64,000 bases of DNA. Source: Moniliella sp. 'wahieum' (taxonomy: Eukaryota > Basidiomycota > Moniliellomycetes > Moniliellales > Moniliellaceae). The notes under the pieces were generated by a model that worked only from the letters and a program-made list of their open reading frames with translations, did not search any database and had not been told where the DNA came from. The position numbers and the translations under genes were made by a program. This document shows positions 47,004 to 58,267 of the stretch, in pieces. The stretch's first letter is position 1. The number at the start of each line of letters is the position of its first letter. Location: assembly GCA_003971905.1 (NCBI GenBank), contig RSEE01000032.1, forward strand, positions 434,001 to 498,000, read 5' to 3'.

Positions 47004-49225
47004 ATGGATCGCCAGCCAACAGAACCTCCGAAGGCGGGGCCGTCCGCTACTAAACCTGAACGTAAGGAACCGGCTACTGCAACGGCGGTGGACAACACTT
47101 CTTCCGCCACGGCAGCCACCAACAGAAACGTCGCCGAAACTTCGGTTGGTATCCTTCCCAAACGTCGCACCCGCCCCATTCGAGCGTGTGAGCCATGGTA
47201 AGTGCACTCTTTTTCTTTCTTTTGAGCCGCCCTTGTCTTCTGACCCCTTCTCTGCTGTGAACCGCTTGAACGTCTGTGGACTACATGAACAGCCGCATGC
47301 GCAAAACCAGATGCGTGCTACCCAAAGACGCCAATGCCTGCCTCTTTTGCCAAAGTCACATGTACACGTGTGTGTTTCGCATTGACGATCTATCCCCGCG
47401 CATGCGTGCTCAGCGCTTCAGCCATTACGGACCGGCTCAGACCAAGACCCCGATTTTGGTACCCAGCCCGCCCCTTGCTGGTGCTATTGACTATTCGGAC
47501 CCCCTTGACACCATGACGGAAGAGGCACGACACCTGGTGTCCATCAGTGACCTGGACTTGTTGCCAGTCCCCGGAGATCGTGGGCTCGTTTCTACCTTTG
47601 ATGATACCACTCCCGGCCAGGTCGCAAAGACCCCGCAGACGGTCGAGGGATGGGATGCTGGGGCAGAGGGATTAGACAATATGCATATTGGAGCGAACCG
47701 TGCCGCCATCTTTCCTGATCAACGCACCAATTCTTCCATCAAAGCCAGACACGCCACCCTTTATCGGTCGTTTGCCAACCCCTTTCGTCTGGGTACACCG
47801 TTGCCTGTCCCCGATCCTTCGGAGATCGACCCTCTTACTGGACGAGAGGCACCGGGTTCTCCTCGTTCTTCCCACACCATCTCCAGCCTCCCTGCCCCTG
47901 AGAAGTTTGCTCATTCCTATGATACCATTCACCCTTACCATAACGATTCTACCTACCCTTCCTTAATAGATCAATCGCTATTTGGCCTGATGCCCATGTT
48001 CCCAGAACCTGGTCCCAATTCCACCGAATTGACTTTCCAACAGACTTGGCAGCAACCTTCGTTTAACTCTAAGATCCTTGCTCCCCGCACCTCGCTGAGG
48101 AGTCATTGTTCCTCGATGGATGCCTCTTCTGCGTCCTTGGGCCTTAGTCTAGATGTCCCTCCCACAACACTATCATCTACCTATTACCACCAACCCCTGT
48201 ATGATCCTGTACCTGTCGAAGATGAGCCTAACATCGGTTGGGATACCCTGCCTATGACACTATCGCCGTCCATGATGGCATCCACGCACTGCAGTTTCTG
48301 CCCACTGCCCCTCTCAACCAGCTCATTCTCCGAAATGGGAAGTGCAGCCACTATGCAGCCGGCCACCATTGCCCTCTCTACCCCGGTCATGACCTCGCGC
48401 ATCGCTCCGGTTGAGTTCAACAGAAGGGAGCCTCATTCTGGGCAACCTTACTCATACACCTCGTACAACGAAATGCTGCTGGACCGGCAGAGGGGGATGG
48501 ACTTGGACTTAGCAGTGCCCACGGAGGGGCCGTGGCTATCCATGCCAACCACAATGTCCATTGATATGAAAACGGAGAAGGCACCATCCACGCACCCTGC
48601 TCAACGGTATCTCTTTCATCAGGACCCATCAGTTTCTCATATCCCTCCACCCTTAATACCGATTCAGGATACTAAGCAGCTGCACCCAGCCCCCGTGGGG
48701 TCGGCTCGCGCCTTGTCCCAACATGTTCCTTCCCTTCCTGTGAGAGGCGATGGCGAACCCACCTCATCTCACCTTGACTTATTGCCTTCCCCCTTGCTTC
48801 ATGCTACGCCGTTGAAAAATTCGAGCCTGAAGCTGGCTGCGTCGACAACACTGATCTCTTCAACCAAGGAGGAGAATGAGGTGGAGCGATCGTTGCAGCC
48901 CTCTTCAAAAGGAAGCTCCACACGAATTCAGATGCCCATCTCTACTGAGCAGGCGTTTTCCCCCTGGACTCCTCACGGATCGTCACCTTGCCCGGGACCA
49001 TCTCTCTCCCCCCATGGCCCAGCCTCTCTTCCCCCCTGTGACTGTATGTATAGATTGGCCCCCGCATCCTGTTGGGACACTAGTGCGGTGTGCCAAAGGC
49101 ATAGCCGGACTCTGGCGCTCCCAGCCACTTCAATCCAGCGGCTAGCTCCGCTAGTTCCGCTCGGGCGGAAATGTGGCTGGCTGACTGGCCTCCTATCTAG
49201 CAGCCCCGGCAGCCGTAGCTCTTAG
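47004..49225 (+). CDS. Zn2Cys6 fungal transcription factor
   Basis: DNA-binding regulator. MDRQPTEPPKAGPSATKPER begins a Pro/Thr/Ala-rich leader ending KRRTRPIRACEP. A 95-nt intron (47198-47292) splits the second Cys codon (TG|C). Splicing produces CEPCRMRKTRC, then VLPKDANACLFCQSHMYTC, spacing CX2CX6CX8CX2CX6C, the binuclear zinc cluster. The remaining 600 residues are Ser/Thr/Pro-rich, probably activation or regulatory region, with no visible fungal_trans middle domain. The frame is open to 49225, but near 48960-49030 composition changes and an alternative frame also looks plausible, so the last 70 residues may be misread. Target genes are unknown. It faces the C2H2 gene tail to tail. Confidence 0.8.
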
Positions 49226-50359
49226 TTTTCCCTCTTCCACTCCCTCCTCCTCCTCCCTCTCCGCTACTCTCTACTATCGCTCACCAGCAATCAATCCCTA
49301 TCGTCTATTGGCCCAGTTCTTGATTGCTGTCTCGCTTGGCATCGGATGGATCCGGTCACATCAATCCTCTCCTCTGTATATATACAACCTGGACCCAAGC
49401 ACCATATGCCAATTGATGGCCACTGTTTTGCACGGTCATCGTATGTCAATATGGCGCCAACGGAGGTGAATTCTCTGTTGATCATGTGTCATGATAGATA
49501 CAGGACCGCCCAATGATGATGGCTATAAAATAAGGCCTGGGGAAAACAGAGGTGGCAGTATCACGAACGAGGAGGCGGGCCGGGGAGCTCGGGGCAGCCA
49601 AGCGCCCCATCTCTACCTTGCCTGGGTTGTGTCTACGCGGTAGCTGAACGTTGAAATGCCTCCTTGTATTCTGCTGCGTCTACAAGGGTGGACCATACCC
49701 CCTTTCTTTGGCATGTGCAACCTGGATTGAATCCCTTCCGAAAGGATATGTGGCCCGTGCAGGGTGCACTGCTTCCAGTGTTTGGGGGTTCCTATGCTTT
49801 CATCCTGCGTTCAAATCTGCGATTGGTACCAAGGGGGGGTGGAGGCGGTGGCGGTGGCGGTGGCGGGAGAGAGAGCGGGCAAAGACAGGATAAAGTGAGG
49901 CCGTTGACGGCACCACAAGCTTGTTCAAGTAGCCCCCACCCATCCGTGCCTAGATGCGGTGGTCTGGCCTGCTGCTGTCCCCCTGTTGGGGGCAGTGTCG
50001 ACAAGCCACTCTGTTCGGCGATTGCGCCGCTTGAACTTGAAGTTGAAGCGAGGGAAGGAAATGGGGGACAGCACGGCGAGAACCGTACCAGGTGTTGGCT
50101 GCGATCATGGCAAGACGATGCTGGATTCCAGCCATCCTGCCCCCCGCCGCGGCTATTACGGCCCAGAACAGACGACGGGCCGAGCGAAGAGTATGCATTG
50201 TGCAGCCAAATGCCGAGTGGCGCATGCACTGCCCATCCCCAACTCCGATCCCCCAACTCCGACCCCCCCCCCCCAACCCGATGGCTGGCCCCGTCGCTCG
50301 CATGTAGCGTGCAATCGGCCGTCCCAGCCGCAGCGCCCACCCCGCGAGCGGAGCGGCGC
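49226..50359. other. Convergent spacer between two transcription-factor genes
   Basis: Contains a GGTGGCGGT-type tract (about 49836-49868) and a C-rich tract (about 50258-50276). A long reverse frame continues through here from the zinc-finger gene but its composition becomes repetitive and it is not called as coding. Confidence 0.4.
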
Positions 50360-53118
50360 TTAGGCTGGCGGGTGGCCCACTGGCACCCGCCCGTTCGCTG
50401 CGCGCGTTCCAGCCCCCGCCTTGCCCCGCCCTCGGCGTGCGCTGGGAAGAGCGGCATAGAGCCCCCCCGGTGCGGCTGCTGCTGCCGGTCCCACACTCGC
50501 CACGCCCGCAGGTGCCACCGCCGTCTCCCGCGCTGTCCCGCCCCCCTGGCCACCGCCTGCTCCTCTCCCGTGTTCTCTCCCTCCTCCGGCTCCCCATCCG
50601 CATCCGCATCCACATTGGACCGTCGGTGGAACTTGTACACATGCTGGCTCAGCGCATGGCGCGTTGGCCCCGCATAGTTGTTGCACAGCACCACTCGTAG
50701 GGACGTGCGCCAGTGTGGATACGCATGTGCCACGCCAGCGCAGGAGGGGAGCGAACGGTGCGGTTGCAGATCGGACAGGTGACGCCTTCGCCCCCCTTGC
50801 CCTCTGAGCCCATTTTGAAAGACGTGCGGGCGCCCGCGCAGACACACGCGCCCGCTTGCCCCCCGGCCGGCTGATTGCTTCCCCCCGCCCGCGCTCCCGT
50901 CGCAGCAAGGGGAGCAGCCGAGCCAGTGGAAATGTTGCCCTCGTCAGAGACAATGGGTTTGTTGCTTGGGACAGGAGCCGATTTGCGTCGCTCCTTGGCG
51001 TTCTGGTTCTGCTCGCGATGGTGCTTGTAGATGTGCTGGTGAAGAGCATGGCGGGTAGGGCCTGCATACTCGGAGCAGAGCGTACACTGAAACGGTCGAG
51101 GCCCTTGGTGCGTGCGTATGTGCCAAGCTAACGCAGGAGGCGAGCGAACACCTTTCCCACATATAGAACACTTCAACGCAGAACGACCCTCTGCGCCCGC
51201 TGCCGTGGCCATGGCAGCCGTGTCTGCATCAGCGGATTTCCCCGTTCGTTCGCAACGACCGTCGCGGGAGAAGACATTCCAGACAGCCCACTTCCCATTT
51301 GATCCGCACCAGGCACGCCTCGAACGGGCGCGGGACCAGGGGGGGGCATCGGTCCAACGGCAGGCGATTGGAGCTGGTCTTGCCATTGGCATGCAGACGA
51401 GATCGCTTCGTGGGCCGTGCGGATTGCTTAGCACCCCGCTTCGACTTGGCTCCTTGTGCATTGGAAGGAGGTGCGCCGGACACAGAAGCTCCGTCCTCGG
51501 CTAGGGGACGACCTGTAGAATTGCGACTGGGCGCATATGAGCCCGAGTCCACCGCCACCCCTGCGTACGGCGCATTGTTCCTGGCTCGTCCTGCATCCCG
51601 AGAGCCAGGGGCAGACTGAATCGGCCCAGAAGGCTTGGACAGCGATGCTGTCGAGATCGATTTGGGGTTGACCGACGTTACACCTGAACTGATCGAGGTG
51701 AGTGGGGCTGATGCGTCGGTATCACCAACGGAGGAAGAATGATGATGTGCCGAATAGTAGGGCGAAGATGGGACCTGAGACCCCGACTTTGCCCTCGACG
51801 AAGGATGCGGAGCTTGGGCCTGCAGCATTGACATACTGGGCGGCAAGCCAGACGCCGAGACAGCAGGTAGCATACCCGATCCAGCCAACGTCCCTGCCGG
51901 AGGCAAGCTCGGGACCGTGGCTGGTAGGGGGCTAGTTCCTGAAAAAGACGCATCAGGAGATCCCACTGCAGGCGCAGCGCGGGTCTGAGTGCGCCGCCGC
52001 CCGTTTCCCCGTGCAGGCCGTCGCGAAGAAGATGGGGCCGCCGTAGGAGGAAGAGTCGATTCAAGCTGCAGGCCGGTGAAACCAACAGGAGACCCTTGGA
52101 GTCCCACATTTGCGGAAGCAGCCAATCCGGCAGGGGACATGGCTACTTGAGTTGAAGCCATGTCGGGTTGATGGTGTGGCCCGGTGCTGGAAAGGAGATG
52201 GGGTGAAGAGGTGTACATAGGTTGCCCGTATTGGTTGAACTGAGGAGAGTATTGCTGCTGCTGTGCGACTTGGGCCTGGAACTGGGCTTGCATCTGGGCC
52301 TGTGCCTGTGCTTGAGCTTGAGCTTGGGCTTGAACTTGAGCTTGAGCTTGAGCTTGGGCCTGGGCCTGGGCCTGGGCCTGAGCTTGGGCTTGGGCTTGCG
52401 CAGCTTGAGCTTGAACTTGAGCTTGGGCTTGGGCCTGAGCGTCTGCCTGGATTTGAGCTTGGGCTTGGGCTTGAGCCTGAGCGTCTGCCTGGATTTGAGC
52501 TTGGGCTTGGGCTTGAGCCTGGTGTTGTGCATAGTGCTGCTGGTACTGCATCTGAGGCTGGGTATACTGACCGTACGGCAAAGGTTGCGTGTGCTGAGAA
52601 GGGGTGCTTTGGGAAAGGGGAGTATGGGCCTGAGCTTGTGTACCGTGCATCTGGGATGAGAGAGCAGGCGACGCAGCGGGGGGAGGAGACCAACCCCAGG
52701 TACGGTCAGAGTAACCGCGTTTGGATCGCGAGTCTTCCTCTAGTGACTGGAAGGCAAGCATGGGATCGGTCAGACCCATGTATGTACCCTGTGTGCGGTA
52801 CGACGAATCGGTTCGCGCTGGACGGCCATCGTATCCGCGCACCTCACTCGCCCCCGGAGGCGGAGGGGGGAACGGAGGGATGGGCGGCGTGCTGGACCAG
52901 CGAAGCGGGCCCAGGGCTTGCAGTTTGAGCTTGGGACAAAGCAGAATAGTTGTGTGCTGCTGGATACGTGCCAGCAGTGTTGGCAGCGCCATGGGCGTAG
53001 CCGGGGACAGGAGGCGGGATACCGCTGCTGCTGGTCGTGGCGGGGACGGCGCGTGAATAGGCAGCGGCGGGAAAACGCGGTCGTCACCCGCACGCATTGG
53101 CCAGCGGTCGCGGGACAT
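50360..53118 (-). CDS. C2H2 zinc-finger protein with Gln-Ala tract
   Basis: Putative transcription factor. ATG 53118 starts MSRDRWPMRAGDDRVFPPLP; a Pro-rich region follows, then PQMQYQQHYAQHQAQAQ entering a Gln-Ala tract of about 90 residues (52255-52535), QQQQYSPQFNQYGQPMY, and Ser/Pro/Ala-rich sequence with a basic patch KSKRGAKQSARPTKRSR, a possible nuclear localisation signal. After a frame change near 51390 come two zinc-finger pairs: CSICGKGVRSPPALAWHIRT (51020-51176) and CPICNRTVRSPPALAWHMRI (50622-50785), each followed by a second finger containing YAGPTRHAL and QHxYKxH. The spacer between pairs is low complexity. The C-terminal end at 50360 is the best-looking of several frames and is uncertain. 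Confidence 0.75.
50622..50785 (-). other. C2H2 finger pair B
   Basis: First finger CPICNRTVRSPPALAWHMRI then H; second finger needs a one-base correction near 50690-50700 to read ...CNNYAGPTRHALSQHVYKFH. Repeats pair A 390 bp away. Confidence 0.75.
51020..51176 (-). other. C2H2 finger pair A
   Basis: CSICGKGVRSPPALAWHIRT then H, and CTLCSEYAGPTRHALHQHIY then KHH. Uninterrupted frame. Linker QGPRPFQ resembles the TGEKP-type linker. Confidence 0.85.
52255..52535 (-). repeat. Gln-Ala coding microsatellite with a 42-bp higher-order unit
   Basis: Hexamers of the type CAAGCC/CAAGCT (minus strand) encode (QA)n. A 42-bp unit encoding QAQAQAQIQADAQA occurs twice in tandem (about 52432-52520). In frame with the zinc-finger protein. 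Confidence 0.85.
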
Positions 53119-54789
53119 GGATCCACGCGGGGCAGGGTGGGGGGGGGGGTGATCTGGATGGGGGGAGGGGCGAGGAGAGACGCGGGGTGGGACGGCTGGT
53201 GGTGTGGTGGCGGGAGCAGGCGGGAGTGCGCGAGCAGGGGATGGGATGGGAATGCGCGCTGGGCCGCTGAGCCCACGCGCCGAACGCCTGGGTCAGCATC
53301 CACGGCGCACCTGTCGCCCAAGCAAGGCGGCGGGCACCACACAGGCGCCGTGCGGGCGTGAACCATCCACGGACACTCGCCTGGTGCGCTGTCCGAGCGC
53401 CGCGAATAATGTGCTACTTGAGAGCGTGAGGTCTGAGACTTGGAGATGAGGCTTGTTCGAAGGGGCTTGTTTTTAGTAGCAGGCCAAGATGGGTTAAGCC
53501 ATTGAGGCTTCGAGTCTTGAGGAGCTTGAAGCTTTAGGCATGGCGAGGCAGAGTTACATTTACAGGTGGCAACTGGGGGCCTTCCTCGTCACTAGCACTG
53601 GCACTAGCGCCCGGGTGACTATAGTGATGTAGTGACTAGTCAAGCTCAGCGGCTCAAGTGGCTCGTCCAGTTGACTGGTGGCTTCGTGACTACTAGCCAA
53701 GTGACAGTAGTAGTCACAGCCAAGTGACCCCTAGGAGTGGCTACATCACTGGGGAGAACACCCACGGCTAGTTCTCAGGCCGAGGCGGACGCGTTCAACT
53801 AACGTGGAAGCAACACCAATTCCGCCATTGGGCAGTTTGAGTTGTCAGATCATGATGATCGATCAGTTGTGGGGTTACCGGTTACCGGTTGCCGGTTAGT
53901 ACTTCTTAGTGTTTAGCTACTAGTAGCGAGCGAAAACGGGGAGAGGAAGGAGAAGAAGGGCAAGGAAGTAATAACAGAGGGCAGACGAAGCCATGATGTA
54001 TACTGAGGCAGTCTGAGGCTGCGGAAAGGGCGCGTGCCCAGGCCGAAGCCGTGCGCCTCAGGGTTCTGGGGCACAGCGCCCACGCGCGCGCGGCCTTCCC
54101 TTTCTGTCCTTCTCCCTCCTGTGTCGCTACCAGTACCCACTTCCTTACCGCTCCTATCGTCGGGTCTGCTACTAATTACACAGCCGAGTGGTTGCTAGTG
54201 TCAAGCTCAAGCTTCAAGCTTCAAGGAAGCTTCAAGTCCACGGCGCAACAGGGGCATGCCACTGGTATGCCGGCGGCGGGGCTTCCATCCAGGCGGAACG
54301 TGAAGCTTGAAGGCTTTGCTGGCTGTGGCGCTTATATGCGCCCATGCGTGATGGGGGTGGAAAAAGACTGAGAGCACCGCAGTCAGGCTATTTGCTATTT
54401 ATAATGCCCTTGAATTGACATCCCGCACTACTGCCCCAACAATTGGGCTTAGTGTATGTGAGTTGTGAAGCTGAGCGAGCTGAGCGCGCTGAGCACAGAC
54501 CGAGCGTGCAGCACTCGCCCAAGTAAACTTAGTAACTGGTAGCGCCATATATAACGCGCAACGAGGACCAGTGGTAGAGGTGATATAGCCTCTTCTCGAA
54601 TATAATTGCTGTCGGTCGACTGCGCTAAATAAAACTCTAGCTCCGCTTCGGTGCAAGAGCCCCACCACCACTCGCCGCCCCAAGTGGGTTTACTCCGCCC
54701 CCTCCACCACCACCTAGCGGCCATGCTGTGCTCGCCGCAGCAGGCCTTAACGGCTCCCGCGCCGCCCCGTCGCCACCCTCCGTGATTTC
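53119..54789. other. Divergent intergenic region, 1.7 kb
   Basis: Shared upstream region of the zinc-finger gene (minus) and the acyltransferase gene (plus). Contains GACTAGT and AGTGACTAGT words (53620-53640), TTACCGGTTACCGGTTGCCGG (about 53875-53897) and TCAAGCTTCAAGCTTCAAGG (54201-54238). No gene supported. Confidence 0.5.
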
Positions 54790-56102
54790 ATGGCCGTCAC
54801 TCTGGCTCCGCTTGCCGTCACCATCGTCCAAGCGGTTCTTGTCGTCCAGCCGGCATCCCACCTCCGCACGTGGCCCAGCCGCCTGCTCCGCCTGGGCTGG
54901 TTAGCCGTGGCATTGGCGGTCCATGTGGCGGTCGGACTCCACTTGCGCTTTCCCATCCCAGGGCTCAACCAACCCTCCGAGCCTGCTTCCGGCTCTGCCT
55001 TCGGCGCTGGCGTAGCATGGCATTTTGGCTTTGGCGTGCTGCTAGCCCTTAAACGCGTCCCGCCTCTGCTTTGGGCTTTTTCGACCCGCCAGCGCCATAC
55101 GACACACTCCTTCGTCTACGTCGTCTCCTCCTACTAGAACTGACCACAACCCAGACACACCTCTCTTCGTCCTTGCCAGCCGTGGCTGCCACTCCCGGTC
55201 GACCTAGTCTTCATCTGCACCTCGCCCCCGGGACCTGGGTTGCAGGAACTATGCGCAGCCCACGGCGAGTCGGCCAAGAGTCTTCGCCAGCGATTTATTG
55301 TACACCGCATTATCACAGCTGTCACCGTGTGGATTGCATTGGACGTGATCGAGAGTGTGGCGCGCAACCGATGTGTTCCCTCCCTCCAACCCCGGTGTTG
55401 CTGCACCGCTATCAGCGGCCCGGAAGGGTATCTTTGGCGCTTGGGGACCACTTGTTGTCGCTGCGCTCTTTGTCTTGGAGATCAACTGGGCCTTAACATG
55501 CGCGTTTGCTGCGGCAGGGGCTGGCTATTGCTTGCTCTGGTCGAACCCAGACCTTGAACCCTGGCAAAACTGTACCGGCAATGTACGTGCTGGGGCTACG
55601 TCAATTCGAGCACTATGGAATCGCTCTTGGCATCAGCTGCTGCGTGCAACACTGGTAGACCTGGGAGGGCGTCCTCTTGCTTTTCTGGTGCGCAAGTTGG
55701 GCGGGAGCAAACCCTGGCTCAGGCTTCATTCGTTCTGGGTGTCTTCGTGCTCTCGGGTCTCATCCACGAGGTCGGGCATCGTACATGAGCACCTGCTCCC
55801 TGTTGGACCAGCCTCCTGGACCAGCGATGAAGTTTTTCCTTTGGCAAGGAATTGCTTCGGTCACAGAACACGCCATTGCCCACACTGTGGTGGAACCGCG
55901 TTTCGTCTCACATTCCGCATTGGATCCGCGCCACGCTGGGGTGGACCTACACCTACGCCTTCTTAGCCTGGTCAGGCATGGACATGGTCAATTCTTGGTT
56001 CCTCTATGGCTGCTCAGCTGTCAGTCACCACGCGCCATGACGGTGCTCACAAGTCGCCTGCTGCATTGGCTCCCGTTACCCGGTCCTGTTCCTGATGCTT
56101 AG
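54790..56102 (+). CDS. Wax-synthase/MBOAT-like membrane acyltransferase
   Basis: Multi-span enzyme that would transfer an acyl group to an alcohol acceptor, in the ER (family inference). MAVTLAPLAVTIVQAVLVVQ starts a hydrophobic N-terminus with SRLLRLGWLAVALAVHVAVG. Later frames carry FIVHRIITAVTVWIALDVIE, GPLVVAALFVLEINWAL and the family hallmark ALWNRSWHQLLRATLVD, matching the (F/L)W-x-R-x-WHQ motif of wax synthases. The catalytic His lies in VFVLSGLIHEVG (near 55770). FFLWQGIASVTEHAIAHTVV and YTYAFLAWSGMDMVNSWFLY are further spans. Four or more frame breaks occur. The stop may be at 56040 or 56102 depending on one correction. Substrate unknown. Confidence 0.68.
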
Positions 56103-56864
56103 CCCTCCGTCTCCTCGTCTCTCTTGTGATGCGTGATGGAGGTGCTGTGGCTTCCCGGGCAGTGGCCTTGGCTGTCCAACATCTCATTGGAAACTGTATG
56201 CATTGCAATTATCTATCTGCCCTCTACTGGGGTACCCGTCGAGGGGGTCGTGAGCAGGCCTTGCTAGGCGCCTGGCTGAGCCAATCAGCTTCTGCTGCAA
56301 CATACCTTCTTAAGGTCAGGGTTTAGAAGAAACGACAGGGACTATGGCAGGGAAGGATCGAGTGTGACCACAACTTTTGATACCAGGAGCTACCACCTTT
56401 TGAGAGCAAAAGCTGGCGACCCATATCACCCTGTTCTATTATGAGGACGGAAGTGATAGGGTGGTAGCAAGACGTTACAGCTATGGTGATCATCTCGACG
56501 ATCTCTATTATCGGAGACTGATGGCACTTTGAACAGGTCCGATTTCGAGTACCTCGCGTCAGGCCTCCGAACGCTGCATCTCAATCATTCGGACGAGTTC
56601 GGTTGGTTTGCATGATGCGTAACCCGCTGCGGTTCCTATATATTTGGAGGGGGTTGAGGCTCAAGGTAAAGTTTGGGGGATTCACGAGCCGCGTAACATT
56701 CTCCTCTTCCTGGTCGATGTTCATGTAGATGGTAAGGAGCGACGCCCCTATGTTGCATACTTATTTGAGTTCTCTAACATGGACTGCTGGACATGGGTAA
56801 ACCCAAGCAGGTGTCATATTCCAGAGGTATAACTGCGAGGAGTAGTAGGGCAGGGGGGCAGAAC
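56103..56864. other. Convergent intergenic region
   Basis: Between the acyltransferase gene and the reverse-strand membrane protein gene. Part of it (56761-56864) may be the true C-terminus of the latter if a C-run correction near 57000 is applied. Nothing else recognised. Confidence 0.35.
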
Positions 56865-57682
56865 TCATACGTGCAGAATACGCCGAGTCCCGGTCCAAGC
56901 TCGTCTCCATACTGAGGGTTGGGTCGGTTGTGGGGGCGTTGCTCGGGTGGGGCTGATTCGGCCGCTTGCGGAGAATCCACGGCATCGGTTTGCCTTTGTT
57001 CGGGGGGGGTGGGATGATCCCTTCCTGCTGGGATGGACCCGGTAGATCGGAGCTAGGAATAGAATGATGGGGTAATGAAGGAGCGAGGGCGGGAGGGGGT
57101 GGGGGATTGGGAGCGTCTCACTTGCGGCGGGGGTAGCAGTGGGCATGGATGGCAGCTTGTCCTGCGGAGTGAGTGCAGTCTCTGATGCTGGCTCGTCTGC
57201 ATTGGACGGGGTCCGATTCCAATGATAAAAGGTCCATCCTGCGATGCGGATCAAGTTGACTCCCATTTGGGCGCACAAGGGAATGAGAAAGTTAGGAACG
57301 ACCAAGCTAAAGTTAAGTGCGACAGCCGCCGAGGAAATTTGGGCGGCCAAGATGGAATCGGGAACGAGGAAGAACAACGAAGGCCGTTCATCCTGGAAGA
57401 TGCTGATGCGCCGGGTGTTATCCCAGCTTTGCATGTGCAGAACAGGCGAGACAAAGTACTCGCGTACGCAAAATGCAGGGAAGACGAACACAGACGCATC
57501 GCGTACTGACAGTCTCGCTCGACCCAGGAAGCGGGACGCGAGTACGATAGCTCCCGTACCATAGAAAGACCCTTTGACTACCCGTAGTGCCGCATGAGAG
57601 TCAAAGTCAATCGCCCTGATAGGCTGCGCGTCGAGGGGCGGGTTGCGGGGGCAGTTCCGCAGCGGCGGTGGCGCAGGGGCAT
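56865..57682 (-). CDS. Unrecognised fungal membrane protein
   Basis: Family not recognised. ATG 57682 with one base added to a C run reads MPPAPPPLRNCPRNPPLDAQ, then IRAIDFDSHAALRVVKGSFY, FVFPAFCVREYFVSPVLH, SWDNTRRISIFQDERPSLFF and two strongly hydrophobic stretches, DSILAAQISSAAVALNFSLV and VPNFLIPLCAQMGVNLIRIA, predicted membrane segments. An intron at 57053-57121 (donor GTGAGA, acceptor CCTAG) is followed by a Pro-rich C-terminal tail. That tail sits after a run of eight C residues; one correction would move the end to about 56761 with the sequence PLPYYSSQLYLWNM. A mitochondrial or ER location is possible but unproven. Confidence 0.5.
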
Positions 57683-57959
57683 GGTGTTGACGTTAATGAC
57701 GAGAAGAGCGAAGGCGCTTAGCGCTTTTCCCGACCAGCCCAGCTTCAAAATAACGTGAATGTTTCAAGGAGGTTTTCAATCCTTCAATATTGCAACGCAC
57801 TGTCCCCTAGGTTCGGCCCACTAATCTGCTAACCTCCAATCCCAAGGCTCTCCTGATGCAAGACGAACCGCTACCATATAAAGAACGATCTATGCTCCAT
57901 CGAAAACAGTTGAGAGAACGTAGCGATTTGGAATGGGCCGGAGGGCGCGCGACGCTGCC

Positions 57960-58267
57960 TTACTGCGTCGTGATCCTGGTCCTGTTCGATGTGAACTGCA
58001 CAGGTGTGTGTGGGGGCTCGGTCAGGTAACGCAGCATTGGGCAGCCCATGGTTGAAGACGTACATGTACTTGTGATCACCTCCAGCGGGTAGCAGCAGTA
58101 AATGCGTTGATCTTCTCCTCAGGTAGAACGGCAGCAAAACCTTTGAGGAAGTCCGAGTCGTATTGCTGACGGATGGACCCGCCCTTGGCCTTAACATCGG
58201 CAATTTCCGCTTCGATGACCGAAGCCGGAGTGTCGGGCTTGAAAACAACCATGTAGGGCTTGCTCAT
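57960..58267 (-). CDS. I9-type proteinase inhibitor (Pbi2-like)
   Basis: Small cytosolic inhibitor of vacuolar subtilisin-like proteinase B, homologous to subtilisin propeptides (family knowledge). From ATG 58267: MSKPYMVVFKPDTPASVIEA, then EIADVKAKGGSIRQQYDSDF, LKGFAAVLPEEKINAFTAA. This is the whole I9 fold pattern: a beta strand with KP, the KAKGGSI turn, and the FAAxLP strand. An 84-nt intron (57996-58079) precedes a short last exon; with one frame correction its end reads HIEQDQ and TTQ before a stop at 57960-57962, matching the usual tail of this family. Length about 80 residues is typical. Reading straight through instead gives a stop at 58076. Confidence 0.8.

Noticed and set aside
49792-50359. 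Long reverse frame continuing beyond the zinc fingers to 49792
   Set aside because: Dominated by poly-Pro from a GGN tract and by shadows of other frames; the frame ending at 50360 looks more like protein.
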